From positions 21,706,355 to 21,770,354 of the forward strand of contig JAJLRJ010000005.1 of NCBI GenBank assembly GCA_024195265.1: 64,000 nucleotides of DNA, in the 5' to 3' direction. Source of the DNA: Dendrophyllia cribrosa (taxonomy: Eukaryota; Cnidaria; Anthozoa; Scleractinia; Dendrophylliidae). Shown piece after piece: positions 56,031 to 64,000 of this stretch (positions are counted from its first letter, which is position 1; each line of letters opens with the position of its first letter). A program made the translations under genes and the position numbers. The notes under the pieces are model-generated. The model was not told the DNA's origin. It saw nothing but the letters and a program-made list of their open reading frames with translations, and ran no database searches.

Positions 56031-56408
56031 ATGCATCGATTCCTTGGACGAGTGACTAACATTTTCATAATTGGAGTTTTGGCAAGTGTGGCTTATAAGG
56101 CAAAATGTGAGGTTTACGTCGATGGCACAAAAGGTTTGAAGCGAAATTCTGCGCAAGGTGTCGCTTACGCCAATTTTGCTGCTCACAAATTTCATTACCT
56201 CAACATAACTCCTTTGCTCTCTGTCTCAGTGAATGAACTTCGAGAATGTGGTAAATTTTGTGTCGATCACTTGTTATGTTTCTCTTTTAATGGTGCTGTT
56301 CTTCGGGACATGGAAAGAAAAATTTTGTGCGAACTGTTACCAAGCGATAAATACAACAAATCAAGTGAGTTTGCTTCCAGCCAGATATTTCATCATTTCA
56401 GCATAAAG
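56031..56408 (+). CDS. exon 1: signal peptide and PAN/apple-like domain
   Basis: 126 codons ending [11 protein letters not shown], donor AAG|GTGGGT, phase 0. The cysteine pattern C..FC....CF ... LCELL is that of PAN domains found before EGF repeats in cnidarian proteins. Reading through the donor adds only unrelated residues. Confidence 0.82.
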
Positions 56409-57755
56409 GTGGGTAAAATGTATGTCTTCAGAACAACATTGGTGCATGTTGAGTTTCATTCTAGTTCAGTTCTGTCAGTTCTGAATCAAAGACTGGATTT
56501 AAAGAAAGTGTTTATACAAAATGTTTACTTGCTTATTAGTGCAAAGTGAATTTCGTTAATTTTTTATGTGAAAATGCTTTTTGCTAAGAGCCGTTTATAA
56601 GACCTAATATACCAGAAAAGGAAGGCATTTCTCTGAAAATGATTATTTTCTAAGACAACCTTTTTTAACTTGAAAAAAGAATATTTGAATTCCTCAGGAT
56701 TGATGCATAAAGAGAAGGCTTGGCTCGGCCAGTAAAGTTGCAAACTGAATACCAATATTTTTCAATGACTCCTTAGTTTACAGATTTGCCAATCACACAC
56801 AAAGCAAATCTTCATTGGCCTGCTTGCACTACTAACAAAGACGAAAATTACGGGCAAACATCACTTTTTTCATGTCATTTTCGCAAACGTTTTGCCACAA
56901 TTTGTAAGCATGAGTCCAAGAAAAAGGTTGCTGGTCACTTTCAGTTACATTTTTATTTTTTCTATTTCGCCTAAAGGCTCGAAAAACTAAAAGCTGGCTC
57001 GTCAAAATTCCAAGCGGTAATTCATAGCTTTTTAGCCGAATGACCTCTTATACATTGACTTAAACGTAGACGACATTCAAAGTTGTTTTAGGTAAAATTA
57101 CCACAACATATTAGCGCTGTTAAATCATATATTTATTTCTTTACTCTAAAAACAGACTCCTTGTTCCAGCGATCCCTGTTTGAACAATTCAACCTGTGTA
57201 GCCAAGTACGAGCGTAATGAATATCATTGCGCATGCGTTCTGGGATATGGTGGAAAGCTCTGCGAAATAGGTATTTTAAAATGTATTTTTTTCTTCTGAA
57301 CATTATTTTTTCAGTAAGAGTATTTTATGCGAGGGTAATTTTCTTTCTTAATCTCCCACTTGTTGACGGACTTCACTAAAATTCTGATACCAGCTGCATC
57401 ATACTGTCCTGTGTGCAGTTTTTCCATGTTATTCAAGAGGTGGTTAATGTTAACTTAATCCTGCTTTGTAAAACCTAACCCTGCACAATAGCACACAAGG
57501 CGATGGGATAAAATAAACATGAAACTCAAAACTGAAATCAATCAATCAGTTGTTTTCATGTATCGTTAAGAAGACGAGACATCATTGCCGCTTTCTATCG
57601 CCAAAAACAGTAATAAATCGATACATGCAAAGAGCTAGGAAGCAAAATAATTACTTAAAGCACCATGTGGGTAATTATTGTGCCGTCTAGAAAACATATT
57701 TATTTGTAAATACGTTAAATATTAAAATTTGTGAAACGTTTGCATTGTTGGTTAG

Positions 57756-57787
<32 letters not shown>

Positions 57788-60700
57788 TAACTTAATTAAC
57801 TTATATTGCACAGATATCAATATAACATTTTCAGCTGCGCATTACAATGTTTAAGAAAATATAACTACTTATAAACCCTTAATATTACTTAAAAATACTA
57901 AAATACATCTCTAGTACAAGTTCTTGTTTTAAAAAATTAACAACAATGATTATGACATATGATTATTATGCACTAATTAATAATATTATATAATAATAAT
58001 AAAAAAAATAATTAGCTAAGAAACGCCTTCTAAAACAAATGTGTTTTAAGAGACTTTTTAAAACTATTTACGGAAGAAAAAAAAAAGGGGAAGCTTGTTC
58101 CATAATTTGGGGGCAGCCATATAAAAAGTTCGGTCACCCAGCGTAGATAAGATAGCGTAAAAAATGTAAATGTTGTTTATAGTGGACGAGCACTTAGCTA
58201 TCCAGCTAATTCACAGGCTCGCCACTCAAATATGGAAACAAATCTTGCAAATTGAACATAACATGTTAAAAATCTCAGCTATCGGAAGGCAGACCAGTTG
58301 GCCAGCTCAAGAAGCGTGGCCGAGGAGTTGAACTCGGGTCTACCTCAACTCCAGCTAGTGGTCAGAGCAGACTTGAACTCGGGACCTACGGATTTCAAGT
58401 CAGGCGCCCTCACCACTCGACCACGCTGCCTCCCTCCTGTCTCGTAAGAGAGCGGTATGTAGATAATTTGAATGAACTGTTTAATTCTGATAACTTGAAC
58501 TGTCAGGGTATAAACTTACCAAGGGATCGAGAGAGTTGAATAACTGTGTAGTAATAGATTAAGGCATAAGAACTGCTTTCGGTTAAAGTGGGCGAGTGGT
58601 TCAAGTTAACGTGCGAATGACGTCAGCTCGTGGCGCTTGTCACGTTAAATCCATTGATTTTCTTAGTTGTTTTGAGCTGCTTCAAGGTAAATTAAGTAAA
58701 GTAATGTCCCCGTAAAGTTTCGAAAGCAATGACCATCGTTACAGTCCGGAGTTAGTAGAGGTGTCGTTATTTTCAGCGGAGTAGGGAATGGGGGAGGGGG
58801 GGGGGGGGGGGGGGGGGGGGGTCGTTTCGGAGAACATTAATAAAATAAAGCTGGGTAAGCTCTTTTTCCAAATGGAATAAAATACAGGAATTCGCAACTA
58901 TAATTGTTGCTGCAAAATGAGACGAAATTCGTCTGTCTACTTCATCATGTACTGCCACATTGGTGGGCTCCGCATGTCTAGATTGTGTCGTGTACAGTTA
59001 AATAAAATTGGTCATATTTCGGGGGACTCGCTACTTTCGGGGTTTATTAGCAGCCACGACGTTTTGACGTTACTTTCTGGGGGTCACTACTTTCGGGGGG
59101 TCGTTACTTTTGGGTGAAAAGTCACTAGACAGTAAATAAAATGCCAACATTGTCATCTTGTGTGGGGAGGTGGTGGTGGTGTTGTTAAGTGCGTTGGACT
59201 TCAGTTCTGAACGTCGGTGACTCGAGCCCTGTCATTCCAACAATAGGCTATTGTCATTCCAACAATAGGCTACTGTCATTCCAACAATATGCTATTGTCA
59301 TTTCAACAATAGGCTATTGTCATTCCAACAATAGGCTATTGTCATTCCAACAATAGGCTATTGTCATTCCAACAATAGGCTATTGTCATTCCAACAATAG
59401 GCTATTGTCATTCCAACAATAGGCTATTGTCATTCCAACAATAGGCTATTGTCATTCCAACAATAGACTATTGTCATTTCAACAATAGGCTATTGTCATT
59501 CCAACAATAGGTTATTGTCATTCCAACAATGATTTATTGTCATTCCAACAATAGGTTATTGTCATTCCAACAATAGGCTACTGTCATTCCAACAATATGC
59601 TATTGTCATTCCAACAATAAGCTATTGTCATTCCAACAATAGGCGTTAGTGAGTTATAGAGATTTGAATTTACAAAATGCTAACTGAGATGACGTCAAAT
59701 CAAGACTTTACCGTTATTTCTACTTCAATTTACAATACGCAGTTCACAGCTTAAGGATAATCAATTTAAGAAATACTAAATAAAGACTGTTAATAGTCAA
59801 TTGATTTGTAAAAAAAATATTACTTGGAGGTGGAAACAAGTAGTTGTATAATAAAACAAGAAATATTTAACTAGTCAACTTTTCAACGTACATAGAGGCC
59901 AAAAAACAATTTTGGGGTTAGGTGCACTTTAAAGTAAACTGTATTAAAATTAAGTTATATGAAGTGGACTTAAGACATTCGACCGTAAATAAACTCCCAA
60001 CTTTTAAACTTAACACCTTATAATATACTACGCAGAATAACTGTTATAATTGCTTTTTTTCCAAGATATTAATGAGTGCTCTAGTGCTTCTTGTTTGAAT
60101 GGCGGATCTTGCGTCGACCACATCAATGGATACACTTGCAGCTGTGTACCTGGGTTTACTGGAGTCCATTGTGAGACAGGTATGGGTTAGGTATATAAAT
60201 ATACGAGTGGTTTCATAGCACGGAACCTTTTTCTACCAGACAGGTGTCAGTAGTTATAGGATACGGGATTAATATGGCACGGAATATTTATTGCTTTCTG
60301 TTCAATTGCTTACACCCTATGCCCCTCTTTAGAACTGAAATGTTGCATTTGATTAATTGTGCGCGTAATGTTATGGAAGAACAACGCGATTATACGTCTG
60401 CAGCATTGCTTGCAACATCTTTTTTTATGTAACCTTCTGTTTGTTCTCGCTCCTCAATCCCTCCAGTCAATGCATGCTTGCGTCTGTCCGTCCGTCCGTC
60501 TTTACGTCCATCCACCCATTCATCCATTTGAAGAAACAGCGGTTCAGCTTGTTTGGCCGGAATATATTGTTGGGAGGCGAGTGCTCTTACTACTACAACA
60601 TCCCTGCTCCCCAAAGAAAGTGGGGCAAGTAGGGAAATGATTTAATGTTCAGATTTGGAAACAAGAGAACTTTAGTTCATTTGCCAAAAAAGAAATTACA

Positions 60701-60942
60701 GATACTCTCAAAAAAGGCGGTCTGATGACTACACCGTACAGATACAGTTAATTTTTAGCAAACCCGATAGTGTTATCCAGTAATTAAATAAATAATCAGA
60801 ACGCTGAAACTTTTAAACACTCCGATTATGACTTACAGCAACGGTGAGAATTGTCAGAACGATTCCACATAGTTATTATTACTTTGATTATTGTTAATTC
60901 CTAGGTGTTCCAGATCCAATCGCTCTTTACCCATTGAATGGG
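56031..60942 (+). CDS. PAN/apple-EGF-EGF-(LamG-like) surface protein gene, 5' part
   Basis: Exons 56,031-56,408; 57,156-57,270; 60,066-60,179; 60,905-60,942 join in phase (0, 1, 1, 0). Residues 1-27 form a signal peptide ([20 protein letters not shown]). A PAN/apple-like region follows, with [19 protein letters not shown] and [12 protein letters not shown]. Exon 2 is an EGF domain ([14 protein letters not shown] ... [12 protein letters not shown]), exon 3 a calcium-binding-type EGF ([16 protein letters not shown] ... [12 protein letters not shown]). Exon 4 begins [13 protein letters not shown], which in similar cnidarian proteins opens a LamG/concanavalin-type domain (recalled, not checked). 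The rest lies beyond the window, past an intron filled with Penelope copies. Likely a secreted or membrane-bound adhesion/matrix protein. No defects seen. Start chosen because the ATG is followed at once by the signal peptide. Confidence 0.8.
56409..57155 (+). other. intron 1, nothing recognised
   Basis: No additional exon fits the phase. The short ORF at 56,786-56,974 is unsupported. Confidence 0.45.
57156..57270 (+). CDS. exon 2: EGF-like domain
   Basis: Acceptor AAAACAG, donor GTATTT. Six cysteines in EGF spacing; phase 0 to 1. Confidence 0.9.
57757..58440 (-). mobile_element. tRNA-derived SINE with AAT tail
   Basis: On the minus strand the head at about 58,433-58,345 has GCGTGGTCGAGTGGTGAGG (A box) and CCGAGTTCAAGTCTG (B box). 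A body including CCCCAAATTATGGAACAAGC follows, ending in a (TTA)n tail (57,757-57,786). A second B-box-like GAGTTCAACTCC is near 58,325. Confidence 0.78.
58441..59232 (+). other. intron with G homopolymer and TTTCGGGG repeats
   Basis: A G-run at about 58,790-58,822 continues into TCGTTTCGG, and at 59,030-59,117 come several (T/C)ACTTTCGGGG units, suggesting another poly-G-ended short element. No exon. Confidence 0.5.
59233..59641. repeat. 22-bp minisatellite, about 18 copies
   Basis: Unit GTCATTCCAACAATAGGCTATT with sparse point variants (GGTTATT, GACTATT, ATGCTATT, TGATTTATT). Each unit contains CAATAG-G-CTATTG, a 6-bp inverted repeat around one base. Confidence 0.95.
60066..60179 (+). CDS. 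exon 3: calcium-binding-type EGF domain
   Basis: Acceptor TTCCAAG, donor GTATGG, phase 1-1. DINEC start, six cysteines, and an aromatic in GYTCSC. Confidence 0.92.
60180..60904 (+). other. intron 3, nothing recognised
   Basis: A small TCCG/TCCA repeat near 60,485-60,530. No exon fits. Confidence 0.45.
60905..60942 (+). CDS. exon 4: start of LamG/ConA-like domain
   Basis: A 38-bp exon, acceptor TTCCTAG, donor GTTAGT, phase 1-0, encoding [13 protein letters not shown]. Short, but phase and sequence fit. Confidence 0.6.
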
Positions 60943-61062
60943 GTTAGTTTCTAGAGAAACTGTGGTGCTGCGTCGGTGGGGGGATGAAACACGAGAATTT
61001 AGTTTTATCGACTGAGTCGATAAGGTAAATTGACCACCGTAAAAAGATTCAAATAGCTGACG

Positions 61063-61086
61063 TTTCGAGCGCTAGCCCTTCGTCGG
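61063..61086 (-). ncRNA. hammerhead-like core with one altered core base
   Basis: Minus: CCGACGA (61,086-61,080), stem II GGGC/GCTC with a TAGC loop, GAAA (61,066-61,063), then CGTCAG. The consensus needs CUGANGA; here the second base is C, which should weaken activity. Confidence 0.5.
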
Positions 61087-61184
61087 AGCGAATCAAGGAA
61101 TTGTGGGTAGTGTGTGGTTTTATATAGTAAGCGGTGGAGCTACGCTATTGGTGGAAATTTGGTGACGTGAAAAACAAATGTAGA

Positions 61185-62497
61185 TTAGTTGAATGAAAAG
61201 CGTTCGTTGATTCCGTGGGGTTTGAGAGTGCCGATTTGAAAGATGATTTTTTGTTCTAGGTTTTTACGGCTTTCTGTGTTACCCTGGTGTAGGGAAAGGC
61301 CGCAGATTGTCATGTGTTGTTTAGAATGGTTAGTAAGATTAAAATGGCGCGCGACTGGTTTGGATGCGTCTTTGTCATTTTTTTCAACGTCTCGGAGATG
61401 TTCACGAAAACGGTCGCCCAGTCTCCTCCCTGTTTCGCCAATGTATATCTTTTTGCAAAAAGTACATGTAATGCAGTAGATAACATTTACGGAGGTGCAT
61501 GTAAAACGATCAGTGATTTTAATAGATCGTTTGGGTCCTGTTATTTTGTCCGCGTTGTGAATGAAAGGACAAGTGTTACATCGTGTGCGTGTGCATTTGA
61601 AAGTTCCCGGTACATCGTCAGATTTCAGTGCGCTCGTAACTAGAAAGTTGCCTATGTTTTTGTCACGTTTGAATGAAATTAGTGGGGGTTGTGAAAAAAT
61701 TCTGCCAGTTTCGGGGTCGTTTTGGAGTAATTTGAAATTTTTTAAAATGATGCTTTTGACTGTGTTGTTGTGTGGGTGGAAAGTGAGGGTGAATGGAATT
61801 CTCTCGTTCTCTTCCTTCTGTGGCGTTTGTAGTGCTGACTGTCTGTCGATCTGTTGTGCACGTTGTTGGCCCGTATTAACAACAGAGTCAGGGTACCCAC
61901 GTTTCTTGAAAAACTGGCACATTTCTTCTGATTTGTTGGAAAAATCAGAGTCATCACTACATAGACGTCGAAGTCTGAGAAATTGAGAATACGGAATGGC
62001 GTTTTTAACGTGCGATGGATGTGAGGATGAATGTAACAGATAACTGTGGGAATCTGTAGGTTTGTAGTGCACACTTGTGGATAAACTGTTACCGTTGATT
62101 GAAATATTAATGTCAAGAAAAGCGACTGAGGTTTCGGAAATTTCCCAGGTATATTTTAGAGCTGGATGAAAAGTATTGACAGAAGTTATGAATTGATTAG
62201 GTTCCTCTTTACTGGAAGAGGTAGCGCCAATGCAATCATCGATGTAACGGCCGTAGAGTTCGGGTTTGGTTCCGTGGTACTGATTAAAAAATTTGTCTTC
62301 GATGTGGCCTACAAAAAGGTTAGCGTAGCTTGGTCCCATTTTGGTGCCCATGGCGACTCCATTTACTTGTTTGTAGTAGTTTTGGGAAAATGAAAAACAG
62401 TTAAGTGTCAAAATTAATTCGGCTAAGCGGAGCAGTGTTTCTGAGCTTGGGTTTTGAATGGAGCGCTGGTCGAAAAAATATTTTAGTGCTTGAAGTC
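61185..62497 (-). CDS. PLE reverse transcriptase (C-terminal half) and GIY-YIG endonuclease
   Basis: Open frame from the breakpoint to the stop at 61,185 (about 436 codons, no start). RT motif B region YKQVNGVAMGTKMGPSYANL, motif C LYGRYIDDCIG with both catalytic Asp, thumb VAFLDINISING and YKPTDSHSYLLHSSSHPSHV, a Cys linker FKCTRTRCNTCPF, then GIY-YIG: VNVIYCITCTFCKKIYIGET, GRRLGDRFREHL. No stop or frameshift; only the N-terminal half is missing. It belongs to a different PLE lineage from the 20-22 kb copy, whose motif C reads RYRDDIF. Confidence 0.9.
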
Positions 62498-64000
62498 ATT
62501 TCATTTGTTGTTTATTCGCTGCGACCATTAACTTTTTACATCAATATTTCTTACTCAACAGCTTTCTCACCGAACGAACCGAAGACAACGATGCCTAACC
62601 TCAAGACACTCACCAAGGAGCTACGCCAGGAAATCGTAAGTTATCTTATTCCTTTTCCCCCCATTTCCACTAATTTAGCCTTTCGTTTAGCCACTCACAT
62701 CTTTACCAAAACTAGGTTCTGTAGTCACATCAATTTCATCGGCCGTTGCCTCCAATCCAAAGTCATTCCTAAAGGGTTTCGTTCAAATTTTCACGCTTCT
62801 ACATTCTCTGATTCCAATCAACAATATTTCCACGAAATTCACCATGCCCAAAATTCTTTCTCGCGTAATATTATGAGGATCACTATCAGAGCTATGTGCC
62901 TTAAACGTAACAATCTCGAAAAGGAAATTATCCAATACCGTTCCGAACTTTCCAAAATTTGTCCAGCTGTCTTAGTACAATCAATTCGCGCTAAAATTCA
63001 AGAACTCAATGCTAAACTGTTCAACAGCCTTAACTAAATCAAGACCCAAAAACTTGAACAGTTAATAGGTCCTCAATTATCCGGCGACCATTCATTCGAT
63101 AGTCACAATGGCGTCGTTACCATTCCGGAAAATTTGCCGCTTTCTAACCCAGAGAGGTCCGTTCTTAGTAAAGGTTTAAACTTTGTTCCTATAGCGAAAC
63201 AAACCGACGAATTTTCAGTCAAACACGATGTTGAAAAATTCCTTCGCCGCGTGCAATTAAGAGCTTTTTTCCACGACAAAGAAGACAATTCTAACACCTC
63301 GGAAAAAGATGTTTTTGAAACACTCAACGTTCGCAAATCAAAATGGACTCCCCCAGAGGGCCAGTTTTCTTCTCTAGATTTTTTCGTCAAAAAATGTCGT
63401 CACGATGTCCAAAAACTTAAATTTAACCGCCACACCAAAATTTCCAACCTTTCAACAGGAGAATGGGCAGCGCTCAAAAGTCTTAGCAAACGACGCGACA
63501 TTGTTATCAAAGCGGCCGACAAAGGCGGGGCGGTAGTTGTTTGGCGGACCGACCTTTACCGACAAGAGGCTTTTCGGCAACTTTCTGACACCGCTTTCTA
63601 TGCCAAAGTTGATAAAGATCTCACTTCTACCAACCAAAAAATTGTCAAAGAAACTATCCAAGACCTCATTACTAAACAACAATTACCAGTTACCGCCAAC
63701 AATCTCATCATCACTACTCCTAGAACCTCACGCGTTTATTTCAAACCTAAAATTCATAAACCAAACAATCCGGGCCGACCCATTGTTTCCGCTTGTAGCT
63801 GTCCTACCGAACTAATTTCTAGCTATTTAGACAAAATCATGGCCCCCATTGTCAAATCACTACCCTCGTACATTAAGGACACCAATCACGCACTCGAAAT
63901 TTTCCGGGATTTCAGTTTTGCCAGCGAAAACAAATTAATTTTCACTATGGACATTACCTCTTTATATACCGTCATCCCCAATGACGAAGGACTTCAAGCA
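62498..64000 (+). mobile_element. Penelope-like element, 5' half, plus orientation, running off the window
   Basis: Starts head-to-head with the minus copy at 62,497/62,498. A ~93-bp leader precedes the first ATG at 62,591. It is the same family as the neighbour, because the last codons in the window (DEGLQA) are those at which the neighbour begins. Confidence 0.85.
62591..64000 (+). pseudogene. PLE N-terminal region and RT fingers, one in-frame stop, incomplete at edge
   Basis: ATG at 62,591; 148 codons (MPNLKTLTKELRQEIVSYLI ... LNAKLFNSLN) to TAA at 63,035-63,037. The same frame then continues open for 321 codons to the window end. Recognisable blocks after the stop: IVIKAADKGGAVVVW (the PLE DKG motif), TPRTSRVYFKPKIHKPNNPG and RPIVSACSCPTELIS, KIMAPIVKSLPSYIKDT, and motif A FTMDITSLYTVIPNDEG with its catalytic Asp. 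The long part after the stop has no early ATG, which makes it easy to overlook. The stop is either a disabling mutation or the boundary between a short ORF1 and ORF2. Confidence 0.85.

Larger units (their letters stand above)
61000..62497 (-). mobile_element. Penelope-like element, 3' half, minus orientation
   Basis: Contains the RT C-terminal half, GIY-YIG nuclease and 3' UTR with a hammerhead-like motif. The copy begins abruptly at 62,497 in a LQALKYFFDQRS codon run; the opposite-strand copy that starts next to it reaches the same codons (GLQA) at the window's right edge. The 3' border is approximate. Confidence 0.85.

Noticed and set aside
58300..58440. Functional tRNA genes at SINE heads (also 15.9, 23.1, 23.5, 40.3 and 54.1 kb)
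   Set aside because: A and B boxes are present, but cloverleaf stems are imperfect and family tails follow, so these are SINEs or relics.
59233..59641. Regular 22-bp repeats resembling a CRISPR array
   Set aside because: There are no unique spacers; the units are directly tandem and the genome is eukaryotic.
61243..62393. Plus-strand ORFs opposite the PLE
   Set aside because: Antisense shadows of the RT/GIY-YIG frame.

Overview
This is a eukaryotic, AT-rich, intron-rich window. It most resembles an anthozoan cnidarian, probably a stony coral; the species cannot be named from sequence alone. The reasons are small phase-1 exons coding for EGF, EMI, PAN and zona pellucida (ZP) modules, and a dense mix of Helentron, Penelope-like (PLE), L1/Tx1, REL-type LINE, tRNA-derived SINE, Harbinger-like and foldback elements. 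Only a small fraction is host exon.

Layout. 0.3-8.5 kb (minus): a Helentron-type rolling-circle transposon with an OTU-protease/DUF6570-like region, a Rep (HUH)/PIF1 helicase region and a separate two-exon RPA-like gene. One in-frame TAA splits the large ORF. 9-12.8 kb: a small transposon with a 9-bp target duplication, diverged repeats and microsatellites. 12.9-43.3 kb (plus): one multi-exon gene, reassembled here by splice phase from 14 exons. It encodes an EMI-like domain, EGF, Ser/Thr/Pro-rich linkers, calcium-binding-type EGF, a ZP domain, a basic proprotein-cleavage site, a transmembrane segment and a short tail. Its first (signal-peptide) exon was not found. One linker exon is duplicated with its flanking intron. 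The introns hold a Penelope element with inverted 3' ends and hammerhead-ribozyme-like cores, a three-level nest of transposons at 27.2-32.1 kb, palindromic SINE pairs and several terminal-inverted-repeat elements, one with a MADF-type ORF.

43.3-56 kb: more TIR elements, a 366-bp tandem duplication, a candidate two-exon small-protein gene (minus, 47.5-49.9 kb), the 3' end of a restriction-like-endonuclease LINE, a GATCG-rich MITE and a degenerate copy of the ZP gene's last exon. 56.0-60.9 kb (plus): the first four exons of a second secreted or membrane gene (signal peptide plus PAN/apple-like domain, EGF, calcium-binding-type EGF, start of a probable LamG/ConA-like domain) that runs off the window. 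Its intron is invaded at 61-64 kb by two head-to-head Penelope copies. Taken together, the two host genes look like cell-surface or extracellular-matrix proteins, one of which left a partial duplicate next to the other.
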